From the NCBI RefSeq assembly GCF_024211275.1, contig NZ_JAMLDX010000004.1:62001-126000 (forward strand): a stretch of DNA of 64,000 nucleotides. Reading direction: 5' to 3'. Each line of letters starts with the position of its first letter. The stretch's first letter is position 1. The position numbers and the translations under genes are program-made. The notes under the pieces were generated by a model, which made no database searches, was not told the DNA's origin, and saw nothing but the letters and a program-made list of their open reading frames with translations. This document shows positions 47,589 to 56,168 of the stretch, one piece after another. Source of the DNA: Sphingomonas tagetis (GTDB lineage Bacteria > Pseudomonadota > Alphaproteobacteria > Sphingomonadales > Sphingomonadaceae).

Positions 47589-48451
47589 TGCCGCCGGGAC
47601 CGCCGACCTTCGCTTCAGCGGGCGCCACCAACGTCATCGGCGCATTGCTCGAGCAGCGCACGGGGCAGCAGATTGCGGCGAACCGGGCGTGGCGCGTCGA
47701 AACCGCGCTGAAGCCGGTGCTGCGCGATCACGGGCTGGAGACGCTGGACCAGCTGGTCGGACGGCTGGCGGGCGAGCGCAATGGACCGCTGGCCGACGCG
47801 GTGGTCAATGCGCTGCTCAACCAGGAGACGTCGTTCTTCCGCGACGCCGGGGTGATCGAGACGGTGGTCGAGGCCGCACGGGCGTTGCAGGCGGAAACGC
47901 CGGGACGCCGGCTGCGCATCTGGTCGGCGGGCTGCTCGGTCGGTCAGGAGCCCTATTCGCTGGCGATGCTGTTCGAGGAACTGGCGGTGTCGCGCGGCTT
48001 CGCGATGCCCGAGATCGTCGCGACCGATGTCTGCCCGTCGGCGCTGGCGCGGGCACGGGCCGGGCGATATTCGCAATTCGAGATCCAGCGCGGGCTGCCG
48101 GTGCGACGCATGGTGACGTGGTTCGACAGCATCGACGGCGAATGGGTGGTGCGGCCCGAGCTGGCCCGGCGCGTGCAGTTCCGCTGCCACAACCTCACCC
48201 GCGATCCGGCGCCGATCGGCAAGTTCGACATCGTGCTGTGCCGCAACGTCCTGCTCTATTTCGCGAGCGCGGTGCGCCGCTCGGTGTTCGATACGCTGCG
48301 CAGCGCGACGCGCGAGGGCGGGCTGCTGGTACTTGGCGCGGGCGAGACGGTGATCGGCCAGACCGACGCGTTCCGGCCGAGCGAGCGCTTCCGCGGCTTT
48401 TATCAGGCGGATGGCGGGCAGCCGGCGCCGGCGCGGGTTTCGGTGCGCTGA
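47585..48451 (+). CDS. cheR: Chemotaxis receptor methyltransferase CheR
   Basis: A 288-residue SAM-dependent methyltransferase acting on receptor glutamates. The N-terminal helical domain includes ALLNQETSFFRD. The Rossmann part has WSAGCSVGQEPYSLAML (SAM site), EIVATDVCPSALARAR, KFDIVLCRNVLLYF and GGLLVLGAGET. ATG 47585 overlaps the cheB stop (ATGA). It is the last che gene here; a CheD or methyl-accepting protein does not follow. Confidence 0.96.
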   Translation: MMPPGPPTFASAGATNVIGALLEQRTGQQIAANRAWRVETALKPVLRDHGLETLDQLVGRLAGERNGPLADAVVNALLNQETSFFRDAGVIETVVEAARALQAETPGRRLRIWSAGCSVGQEPYSLAMLFEELAVSRGFAMPEIVATDVCPSALARARAGRYSQFEIQRGLPVRRMVTWFDSIDGEWVVRPELARRVQFRCHNLTRDPAPIGKFDIVLCRNVLLYFASAVRRSVFDTLRSATREGGLLVLGAGETVIGQTDAFRPSERFRGFYQADGGQPAPARVSVR

Positions 48452-48500
48452 CCGCGCGACGGCTTGCCTTTCGGCGCGGGCGGAAGCAGACCTTGCTGCG

Positions 48501-49226
48501 ATGATGCAGGACGCCTCCAGACCAGATCGGGCCGAACTCAACTGGATCGACGCGCCGTCGCCCAATTTCGACGAGCGCAAGCTGCCGGTGAGCATCATCG
48601 TGCTGCACTATACCGGCATGAAGACCGCCGAGGAGGCGATCGAGCGGTTGCGCGACCCGAAATTCGGGGTGTCGAGCCACTATCTCGTGGCCGAGGACGG
48701 GCAAATCGTCCGGCTGGTCGATGAGGCCAAGCGCGCCTGGCACGCCGGCAAGTCGCATTGGCGCGGCGTGACCGACGTCAATTCGGCCTCGGTCGGGATC
48801 GAGATCGTCAATCCCGGGCACGAGTTCGGCTATCGGCCCTTTCCCGACGAGCAGATGGACTCGGTGGTGCGGCTGACTGCCGACATCAAGCAGCGTTACG
48901 GCATCACGCGCGGCAATGTCGTCGGCCATTCGGACATCGCGCCGGCGCGCAAGCAGGATCCGGGCGAGCTGTTTCCATGGGGATTGCTCGCGCGGCTGCG
49001 GCTGGCGCTGCCGCGGCCGACCAAGGGACTGATGGACCCGGGCTGGAGCGATGCGGGGTTCCTGCTGGCGCTCGAGCGGTTCGGCTATGAGGTGACTGAC
49101 GGACTCGCCGCGACCGTGGCCTTCCAGCGCCGCTTCCGGCCCGAGCTGATCGACGGCACGATCGATGCTGAATGCCGGATGCTGTTGCTGGCGCTGCTGC
49201 TCCCAAAGCCGCAGGGGGATGACTGA
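48501..49226 (+). CDS. AmpD-like N-acetylmuramoyl-L-alanine amidase
   Basis: A 241-residue amidase_2-domain protein. Zinc ligands are suggested in VLHYTGMKTAEEA and VGHSDIAPARKQDPG; HYLVAEDGQIVRLV and VGIEIVNPGHE are family segments. The C-terminal 70 residues (GWSDAGFLLALERFGYEV and VAFQRRFRPELIDG) look like a peptidoglycan-binding domain. No signal peptide is present, so it probably recycles muropeptides in the cytoplasm, as AmpD/AmiD relatives do. ATG 48501 or 48504 is the start. It is probably independent of the che genes. Confidence 0.9.
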   Translation: MMQDASRPDRAELNWIDAPSPNFDERKLPVSIIVLHYTGMKTAEEAIERLRDPKFGVSSHYLVAEDGQIVRLVDEAKRAWHAGKSHWRGVTDVNSASVGIEIVNPGHEFGYRPFPDEQMDSVVRLTADIKQRYGITRGNVVGHSDIAPARKQDPGELFPWGLLARLRLALPRPTKGLMDPGWSDAGFLLALERFGYEVTDGLAATVAFQRRFRPELIDGTIDAECRMLLLALLLPKPQGDD

Positions 49227-49258
49227 GTTTGTGACGCTGCGCTGGGCTCTGGTGCCGC

Positions 49259-49287
49259 TTCCGTTCGGCTGAAAGCCGGACTATAGC
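49259..49287 (+). promoter_or_regulatory. Candidate rnpB promoter
   Basis: TTCCGT (49259-49264) and TATAGC (49282-49287) are separated by 17 bases, a plausible sigma-70 -35/-10 pair. Transcription would start near 49294, exactly where the RNase P RNA P1 helix begins. Confidence 0.5.
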
Positions 49288-49293
49288 GATAGC

Positions 49294-49689
49294 GCCAGAG
49301 GGCCGGGCGGCCGCGTTATGCTTCGGCATACCGAGGAAAGTCCGGGCTCCACGGGAACACGGTGCCGGGTAACGCCCGGCGGCTCCGGCTTGCCGGGGTC
49401 AGGGAAAGTGCCACAGAGAGCAGACCGCCCGCTGGTCTTCGGACTGAGGGCAAGGGTGAAAGGGTGCGGCAAGAGCGCACCGCGCGACCGGCAACGGAAG
49501 CGGCACGGCAAACCCCACCGGGAGCAAGATCGAATAGGGACCGCGCATGGGGAGTTCCGCCCCGCGGTCCGGGTTGATTGCTTGAGCCGGCAGGCAACTG
49601 TCGGCCTAGAGGAATGGCCGCCCATCGCGCGCACCTCCCGCAAGGGAAAGGGCGGGCGTGGACAGAACCCGGCTTACAGGCCCTCTGGC
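49294..49689 (+). ncRNA. rnpB: RNase P RNA (bacterial type A)
   Basis: The catalytic RNA of RNase P, which matures the 5' ends of tRNAs. The 5' strand (49294-49304) pairs perfectly over 11 bases with 49679-49689 to form P1. The conserved P4 5' strand and flank GAGGAAAGTCCGGGCTCCAC (49332-49351) and the 3' conserved ACAGAACCCGGCTTAC (49662-49677) are both present. Between them are the usual GCGCACCG and AAACCCCACC elements. It fills most of the 537-base gap between the amidase and the CHAT gene. Confidence 0.95.
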
Positions 49690-49763
49690 AACTCCATTTG
49701 ACTGAAATGCAAGCTTGCCAGCGGCTTGCGCGCTGGGAGATACTCGCGCCGACGGGACGGCAT

Positions 49764-52700
49764 ATGGCACGCAATCTTCTATTTCTGGCGACGGTCTCGA
49801 TCGCGGCGCTGGCCCCGGTCCAGGCGGCGGCAAAGGACGCCGAGTCGCGCAAGGCGTGCGCCGCCGAGGCGCAGCTGCCGACGCCGCGCGACCCGACCGG
49901 CAAGGAATTCGACGACATCATTGCCGAGCGGGCGATCGAACGGTGCGAGCGCGCGCTGGCGGCCAACCCGGATGATGCCGACACGCTCGCCAATCTCGGC
50001 CGTGCCTATTCGCGTGACGCGGATACTGCCAAGGCGCTGCCGCTGCTCGAACGCGCCGTCGCGGGGGGCAGCCTTCAGGCCGCGAACACGCTCGCGGCGA
50101 TCTATGCGCAGGGCGAGGGCGTGCCCAAGGACGAGAAACGCGGGCTGGCCTATGCCCTGATGGGCGAGAAGAGCGATTATGCGTGGATCGTCGCCAAGCT
50201 CGGCAACTATTATCTGAACGGCATCGGCACGCCGGTGGACAGTGCGAAGGCGATCGCCTTCACCGCGCGCGCTTTTGCGCTCGGGGTTTCCGGCAGTGCC
50301 AGCGATCTTGGCGACATCTATCGCTTCGGCAGGGCGGGCGTCCCGCGCGACTTCGCGCAGGCGCGGGCCTGGTATGCGCGCGGCATGAAGGTCGGCGATC
50401 CCGACTCGTTCGCGTCGCTGGCTTACATGACTCAGAATGGTGAGGGCGGTGCCAAGGACGCGGTCGAGGCGCGCCGGCTCTACGCGCGGGCGGTCGAGCT
50501 GGGATCGGGCTGGGCCGCGAGCAATCTCGCGGCGATGCTTCGCGACGGCGAAGGCGGCTCCAAGGACGTGCCGGAGGCGCTGCGCCTGCTCTCGGTCGCG
50601 GCGGATCGTGGCGAGAGCAGCGGGATGCGGCTGCTCGCTTATCACTACCGCCACGGGATCGGCGTGGCGCGCGATCTGCAGATGGCGATTGCCTGGTATC
50701 GTAAGGCCGCCGAGGCCGGCGAGACCGACTCGATGGTCGAACTGGGCAAGATGGCGACGATGGGCGACGGCATGCCGACCGACGAAGCCGCCGGGCGCGA
50801 CTGGTATCGCAAGGCGGCCGAAGGCGGCGATGCGCAGGGCATGCGGCTGCTGGCGCGAGCGCTGAGCTCGAGCGAGTTCACGGGCCAGCCGAGCGACAAT
50901 CCGGCGGCCGTGCGCTGGTTTCACAAACTCGCCGAGGATGCCGACGCCACCAATGCGGCGATCGCCGCCGACGCCTTTGCGCGCGGACAGGAGGTGCCGC
51001 TCGATCTCAAGGCGGCGCGGCGTTATTATGAGAAGGCGCTGGCGGCCGATGTCGCGGATATCGCGGCGAAGCTGGCGGAGGTCGTGCTGCGTGACGATCC
51101 CGGCGAAGCGGACAAGGCCTATGCGCTGTCGCTGATCGAGAAGCGCGCAGCGCTGGGCGAAGGCTGGGCGCTGGCCGCGCTGGCACATCCCGGGCCGATG
51201 ATCGACAAGGCCGGGTTGAAGATCGACAGCGCGGCATGGCGCGCGAAGATCGCCGCGACGCGCGATCCCAAATTGCTGGTCGCGGTCGCCAAGGCGTTGC
51301 AGGAGGGCAAGCTCGCCAGGCAGCAATTCGCGCTGGCGATGCGATATACCGCAGCCGCCACCGATCCGGTCGCGGCGTGGGAGTTCCAGATCCGACTGAT
51401 GCTCGACCTGCGCTTGCAGGAAGCGGCGCTGCGCGAAGTCGTGCGCTATTCGCAGACCGATATCTTCAAGGCGCTGCCCGCCGAGCGGAAGGCCGAGTTC
51501 CTGCGCAACGTCGATCAGCCCTATGCCTTCGCCTTCGATCGCTCGCCGAGCCAGGCGCCCCTCCTCAAGGCGCTGGCCGAGCTCGGGGTGACGGAGGCGG
51601 CCTCGCGTTACGCCTGGATGGTGCTGGACGACGGCAAGGGTGACGCCACCATCGCGAAGACCTGGTTCGAAAAGGGCGCGGAACTGGGGTCGGGCGATGC
51701 GCTGCGCGCGATCGGCTATCTCTACATGAACGGATATGGGGTCGAGAAGAGCGCGCTGAAGGCATTGCGCGCATGGGAAGACGCGTACCGTCAGGGCCAG
51801 ACCTACGCCGCGTTCAACCTTGCAATCTATTATTCGGGTGAGATGTCCTTCACCGACGCCGAGCGCGCCGGCGCGCCTGCGCCCGACCCGGTGCAGGCGT
51901 TCGAGTGGATGCAGCGCGCCGCGCCGTCGAGTTACGCGTTTCAGGTGCGGCTCGCGCGCATGTATCTGGCGGGCAACGGGACAAAGGCAAATCCCGCGGA
52001 GGGGCTGCGGCTGCTGCGCTATGCCGTGCATTGCGGCGATCACAGCGCGCGCGTGGCGTTGGGCGAGGCATATCTGCATGGGGTGGGCGTGGCCAGGGAT
52101 CCGGCGATGGCGCTGCGCTGGTTCCGCCACGCCGCCGCGCCCGGCTATGCGGGCGGGGCCGAGGCGATGGTGCGCGCGGCCGCGCTCGGCTGGGGGATGA
52201 AGCCCGACGTCAAGCAGGCGCGCTACTGGCTGGGCGAGGCGGTGCGGCGCGGCGGTGAGGACGCGGCAAAGTGGACCGAAGCGTGCGGCAAGAGCGCGAC
52301 GATCGCTTGCCTGGCGTCGCAGAAGGATTTCGTGCCGCTCCCGATCGGCGTGGAAACGCCCGATGCCGCGCCCGAGCCGGGCTATGAGGTCCGCGCGGCG
52401 GTGTTGACCAAAGAACTGGATGCCGCGGTCGCGCAAGGTTCTGAATTCGCAGTGTTCGAGGGATTCCGCGCGCTCGAGGAGCATCAGCTGCTGTTCGGGC
52501 GGATGGACGAATATCTCGCGACCAAGGTGCGCTCGCTCGCGGTCAAGGAAGCCGGGCTGCGCGCGCGGTTCGGCAGCCAGGACAATTATTTCGCACTGAT
52601 CGAGGGATCGTGCCTGTGGTCGTCGGCGGCGATGGAGGCGAAGGGCGGGGGGCGGCCCGAGGCGGCCTTGTTCTTCGCCAAGGTGGCGGTCAACAAGCTA

Positions 52701-54299
52701 CAGGACGCGCGCAAGCGTATTTCCGACCTCGATCCGTCGATCCGCGAATGTTTCGTCAAGGTCCATCAGGACCGCTACCGTTACCTCGCCGACATCTTCA
52801 TGGAGATGGGCCGGTTCGGCGAGGCCGAGCATGTGCTGGCGATGCTCAAGGACTTCGAGACCTATAACTACACCCGCGGGAAGCAGGGCGACGCGTTCGA
52901 GCGGATGCCGCTGGACGCGCAGCAGACCGCGAGCCTGGCCGCGTTCGATACCGCGACTGCGGCGCTGCATCAGGCCGGGGCCGCGCGCGACCGGCTGATC
53001 GCGTTGCAGGCCAAGGGCGAACTTAGCGCCGAGCAGCAGAAGGAGCTTGAGGCGGCGACCACGGCGCTGGGGGCGGCGCAATCGGCGTTTCGCGGCGAGC
53101 TGTCGTCGCTCGGCGACATGGTGGCGGGGCTGGACGCGAAGCAGGCGCCCGATCTGGAGGCAAAGGCGACGCGCGTCGCATCGATCCAGCCCCGGCTGAT
53201 CACCACCGTGCGCCGGCTGGGCAAGGATGTCGCGGCGCTGCACGCAGTGGTGCTGCCCGACCGCATCCACTGGCTGCTGACGACCGCCAACTATCAGCGC
53301 TCGATCGTGGTGCCGGTCGATATCACGGCGTTGCGCAAGGATGTCGGCGCCTATCGCCAGGCGATCAGCGACAAGGCGGTGTTCATCACCGACCCGGCCG
53401 CCAAGCTCTACAAGGAAGCGTTCGAGCCGGTCGACAAGGCGCTGCGTGCGGCAGGCGTGAAGCAGGTGATGCTCTCGCTCGACGATGCGCTGCGCTATCT
53501 GCCGTTCGCCGCGCTGCATGACGGCAAGGACTGGCTGGCGTCACGCTATGCGTTCAGTGCGTTCCGCTCGATCGACGAGGTGCAGACCGGGCCGGCGGAC
53601 GGCGCATCCTGGCGCGTCGCGGCGCTGGGCGCGAGCCAGGGCGGGAACGGCCTGTCGCCGCTGCCCGCCGTGCCCGCGGAATTGAGCGGCATCGTCAAGG
53701 CGGGCGCGACCGGCGTGCTGCCCGGAGTCATGAAGCTCGACGCGGCGTTCGACCGCGCGGCGCTGGGCAGCGCGATGGCGGGCGGCTCTCGCGTGATCCA
53801 TATCGCCAGCCATTTCGCGCTCGATCCGGTGAGCGCCGACAAGTCGTTCCTGCTGCTCGGCGACGGCAAGACGCTGCCGCTGAGCGAGTTCATCAAGGAT
53901 GGGCGGTTCACGGCGATCGATGTCGATCTGCTGGCGCTGTCGGCATGTCAGACCGGGGTGCCGCAGATCGATCAGAATGGCGCGGAGGTGGAGTCGAGTC
54001 TGGCCGAGCTGGCGCAGAAGGCAGGCGCGTCGGCGGTGCTGGCGTCGTTGTGGTCGGTGGCCGACGAATCGACCGCGGTGCTGATGCAGCGCTTCTATGC
54101 GATTCACGCGCAGGGCGGGGTGAGCAAGGCCGAGGCGCTGCGCCGGGCGCAGATCGCGCTGATGGCCGCGCAGGGCAAGGCGGGCGACGACCGCGGGACG
54201 CCGCGCGCGCCACAGGGCGCCGCGACCGGACCGGCGGTCACCGGTTACGCGCATCCCTTCTACTGGGCGCCGTTCATGCTGCTGGGCAATTGGCAATAG
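49764..54299 (+). CDS. Exported Sel1-repeat CHAT-domain (caspase-fold) protein
   Basis: A 1511-residue protein. A signal peptide (MARNLLFLATVSIAALAPVQA) sets the start at ATG 49764; the same frame is open back into rnpB, which is not coding. Residues about 70-380 hold TPR/Sel1 repeats (AANTLAAIYAQGEGVPKDEK, AWYRKAAEAGETDSMVELGK), with more at about 570-800 (YLYMNGYGVEKSALKALRAW, EAYLHGVGVARDPAMALRWF). A helical stretch follows at about 950-1150. The C-terminal CHAT domain has His1350 in IHIASHFALD and Cys1395 in LALSACQTG, the family's caspase-like dyad. CHAT proteins are known or predicted cysteine proteases. Export to the periplasm is inferred from the signal peptide. No gasdermin or CRISPR gene is nearby. 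Confidence 0.9.
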   Translation: MARNLLFLATVSIAALAPVQAAAKDAESRKACAAEAQLPTPRDPTGKEFDDIIAERAIERCERALAANPDDADTLANLGRAYSRDADTAKALPLLERAVAGGSLQAANTLAAIYAQGEGVPKDEKRGLAYALMGEKSDYAWIVAKLGNYYLNGIGTPVDSAKAIAFTARAFALGVSGSASDLGDIYRFGRAGVPRDFAQARAWYARGMKVGDPDSFASLAYMTQNGEGGAKDAVEARRLYARAVELGSGWAASNLAAMLRDGEGGSKDVPEALRLLSVAADRGESSGMRLLAYHYRHGIGVARDLQMAIAWYRKAAEAGETDSMVELGKMATMGDGMPTDEAAGRDWYRKAAEGGDAQGMRLLARALSSSEFTGQPSDNPAAVRWFHKLAEDADATNAAIAADAFARGQEVPLDLKAARRYYEKALAADVADIAAKLAEVVLRDDPGEADKAYALSLIEKRAALGEGWALAALAHPGPMIDKAGLKIDSAAWRAKIAATRDPKLLVAVAKALQEGKLARQQFALAMRYTAAATDPVAAWEFQIRLMLDLRLQEAALREVVRYSQTDIFKALPAERKAEFLRNVDQPYAFAFDRSPSQAPLLKALAELGVTEAASRYAWMVLDDGKGDATIAKTWFEKGAELGSGDALRAIGYLYMNGYGVEKSALKALRAWEDAYRQGQTYAAFNLAIYYSGEMSFTDAERAGAPAPDPVQAFEWMQRAAPSSYAFQVRLARMYLAGNGTKANPAEGLRLLRYAVHCGDHSARVALGEAYLHGVGVARDPAMALRWFRHAAAPGYAGGAEAMVRAAALGWGMKPDVKQARYWLGEAVRRGGEDAAKWTEACGKSATIACLASQKDFVPLPIGVETPDAAPEPGYEVRAAVLTKELDAAVAQGSEFAVFEGFRALEEHQLLFGRMDEYLATKVRSLAVKEAGLRARFGSQDNYFALIEGSCLWSSAAMEAKGGGRPEAALFFAKVAVNKLQDARKRISDLDPSIRECFVKVHQDRYRYLADIFMEMGRFGEAEHVLAMLKDFETYNYTRGKQGDAFERMPLDAQQTASLAAFDTATAALHQAGAARDRLIALQAKGELSAEQQKELEAATTALGAAQSAFRGELSSLGDMVAGLDAKQAPDLEAKATRVASIQPRLITTVRRLGKDVAALHAVVLPDRIHWLLTTANYQRSIVVPVDITALRKDVGAYRQAISDKAVFITDPAAKLYKEAFEPVDKALRAAGVKQVMLSLDDALRYLPFAALHDGKDWLASRYAFSAFRSIDEVQTGPADGASWRVAALGASQGGNGLSPLPAVPAELSGIVKAGATGVLPGVMKLDAAFDRAALGSAMAGGSRVIHIASHFALDPVSADKSFLLLGDGKTLPLSEFIKDGRFTAIDVDLLALSACQTGVPQIDQNGAEVESSLAELAQKAGASAVLASLWSVADESTAVLMQRFYAIHAQGGVSKAEALRRAQIALMAAQGKAGDDRGTPRAPQGAATGPAVTGYAHPFYWAPFMLLGNWQ

Positions 54300-54721
54300 C
54301 CGAGCCGCCCGAGAGCCGGGCGCGGCGGATCGGGCGGCTGACGCTCGCGGGCTTCTATGCGCTGGCGGGCGCGGGGCATCTCATCTTCACCGACTCGATG
54401 GTGCGGATCACGCCCGACTGGGTGCCGATGGCGCGCGAGGTGGTGATCGTGACCGGGCTGTGCGAACTGATCGGCGCGGCGGGGTTGTTGTCGCAGCGGT
54501 GGCGCGTCGCGGCGGGCTGGGCGTTCGCAGTCTATGCGCTGTGCGTGTTTCCGGCGAATGTGAAGCACGCGATGATCGATCTGGGCGGCGGGACCGGGCT
54601 GTCGGCCTGGTATCATGTGCCGCGGCTGTTGCTTCAGCCTGCGATCATCTGGTGGGCATTGTGGGCGAGTGGCGCGGTGAAGCCGCGGTCAGGCGAGCGC
54701 GGCGAGGACTTGCCCGGTTAG
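54290..54721 (+). CDS. DoxX-like membrane protein
   Basis: A protein of about 143 residues with four membrane helices and DoxX-family features (GFYALAGAGHLIFTDSMVRI, VTGLCELIGAAGLL, YALCVFPANVKHAM). The start is uncertain: no ATG fits, and TTG 54290, ten bases inside the end of the CHAT gene, is the best available. Coupling to the CHAT gene is therefore likely. Its 3' end overlaps the convergent XrtA-associated hydrolase 1 by 33 bases. Function is unclear; DoxX relatives are linked to redox stress. Confidence 0.78.
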   Translation: MAIAEPPESRARRIGRLTLAGFYALAGAGHLIFTDSMVRITPDWVPMAREVVIVTGLCELIGAAGLLSQRWRVAAGWAFAVYALCVFPANVKHAMIDLGGGTGLSAWYHVPRLLLQPAIIWWALWASGAVKPRSGERGEDLPG

Positions 54722-55483
54722 CCACGCCTTGTCCTGCGGCCGCGCGAAGCTGTGGCTGTCGGTGTCGCAGCTATGGGGCGTGACGCGGGCACGGCACGCC
54801 GCGAAGGCGTCGCTCTGCCAATGATCGGCAAACGCGATGGCGGTGTTGTCGCGGCCGGCGAGCAGGATAGTGACCGGCGTGGTGCTGGCGGCGAGGGCGG
54901 CCGCCATCCGCGCGGGCAAGCCTGCGGGCGGCTGCGACGGCTTGGCGGATGCCTTGATCAGCCCGCTGGCGAGCTTGCGCAGATTGACGCCGCCGGTGAC
55001 GAGGCGGAGCAGTTCGCGCGGGTCCTTGAGCTTTTCGATATAGCGAGAGCGGATCGCGGCGGCCGGGGGCAGGTCGTCGGTCTGCTCGATCGTCCAGGGG
55101 TTGGTGAGGACCAGCGCGTCGATCCCGGCGGCCGCGTGGAACAGGATCAGCGCGCTCGCGGCGTCGCAATTGCCGAACGCGACGATTCGGCAAAGGTGCG
55201 GCGCTTCGCGGCGAAACGCGGCGGCAGCTTCACAAATATCTTCAGATGTCGATTCGAAGCCATTGTTTTCACCTGTAGAATCGCCGATTCCGCGGCGATC
55301 GTAGCGGAACACGGGATGGCTCATCTTCGCCACGTTCGCGGCGAGTTCAGCCATGCCGCGATGCGCGCCGATGCGGATCTCGTTCCCGCCCGAGACGATG
55401 AGCAGGCCGGTCGTGCCGGGCGCGTCGTCGAGCGTGGCGGCGAGGGTCTCGCCAGCGCATTGGAAATGGATCAGCCGGCGCAT
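54689..55483 (-). CDS. Hydrolase 1, exosortase A system-associated
   Basis: A 264-residue alpha/beta-hydrolase-like protein resembling TIGR03100. GGNEIRIGAHRGMAELA and VFRYDRRGIGDSTGENNGFE are strongly characteristic. The nucleophile elbow reads AFGNCDAASAL, placing Cys where Ser is usual. The acid/base pair is probably in LLAGRDNTAIAF and DTDSHSFA. It overlaps hydrolase 2 by 13 bases. Members sit beside exosortase-A polysaccharide genes, where their substrate is unknown. Confidence 0.9.
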   Translation of the reverse strand: MRRLIHFQCAGETLAATLDDAPGTTGLLIVSGGNEIRIGAHRGMAELAANVAKMSHPVFRYDRRGIGDSTGENNGFESTSEDICEAAAAFRREAPHLCRIVAFGNCDAASALILFHAAAGIDALVLTNPWTIEQTDDLPPAAAIRSRYIEKLKDPRELLRLVTGGVNLRKLASGLIKASAKPSQPPAGLPARMAAALAASTTPVTILLAGRDNTAIAFADHWQSDAFAACRARVTPHSCDTDSHSFARPQDKAWLTGQVLAALA

Positions 55484-56127
55484 GTTTCGATCCAGGCGGC
55501 GATGTCGTCGGCGACGCGTGCGGCGAAGTCGATGTCATTATCCGGCTCGGCGCGGCGCCAGAGCGGGCTGCCAGAAAGCTTGGCGTCGGCGGGCTTGGCC
55601 TCGGTTTCGAGCCGGACCGTGCGGGTTGCCAGCGCGACCGGGACAGCGTCGGTCAGCTCGCGCAGGAGTTGTGTTGCGATCATATTGCCGGCCAGCTCGA
55701 CCGGGTCGGCCGCGGTGTCGATCGATGCGGCATCGAACGGCTGGCCGGATTCGCGGGCCGAGGCTTGGCGCGCGCGGACGAGCTCGCGGCGCAGGTCGGC
55801 GCCGGTCATCGGCGAGAGGTGGTAGCGGCCGGTGAGCGCGGCTGCAGCGTCGAGCAGCGCGCCGCTGCGGATCGTCAGGCTGAAGGCGGGGCGGCCGAGA
55901 CTTGCGGCCGCCGCGGCGAAGCCTTCGCGCAGGATGGGCAGGGTCGTTTCATGCGTCGGCCGCACGCTTTCGCCCTGACTGGGCAGGTCGGGCAGCGCAC
56001 CGGCGATGCCGCGCTCGGCCAGCGCGCGCAGGATCGTGACGGTGAAGGCGCGGGTGCGGTTGGCTTCCTCGAACAGGGGCAGCGCCGCGATCACGACGGG
56101 GCCGGCATCCGGGCCGAAGCGGAGCAT
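55471..56127 (-). CDS. Hydrolase 2-like protein, exosortase A system-associated
   Basis: A protein of about 218 residues from ATG 56127, placed second in the minus-strand XrtA unit. VVIAALPLFEEANRTRAFTV and ALPDLPSQGESVRPTHET resemble hydrolase 2 proteins of exosortase-A loci. I see no normal GxSxG elbow (LTIRSGALLDA is the nearest). The frame is open upstream to a CTG at 56172 that overlaps the ACP stop and is preceded by GAAGG; that would add 15 residues (LTAFTHYDWPGGREA). The true start is thus open. Confidence 0.78.
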   Translation of the reverse strand: MLRFGPDAGPVVIAALPLFEEANRTRAFTVTILRALAERGIAGALPDLPSQGESVRPTHETTLPILREGFAAAAASLGRPAFSLTIRSGALLDAAAALTGRYHLSPMTGADLRRELVRARQASARESGQPFDAASIDTAADPVELAGNMIATQLLRELTDAVPVALATRTVRLETEAKPADAKLSGSPLWRRAEPDNDIDFAARVADDIAAWIETCAG

Positions 56128-56168
56128 CGCCTCGCGCCCGCCGGGCCAGTCATAGTGGGTGAAGGCCG

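Noticed and set aside
49578..49763. N-terminal extension of the CHAT protein upstream of ATG 49764
   Set aside because: It would run through the 3' part of RNase P RNA, and the signal peptide begins at 49764.
49779..52484. A 901-codon open frame antisense to the CHAT gene
   Set aside because: Same reason: compositional mirror of the Sel1-repeat coding sequence, with no recognisable domain or ribosome-binding site.
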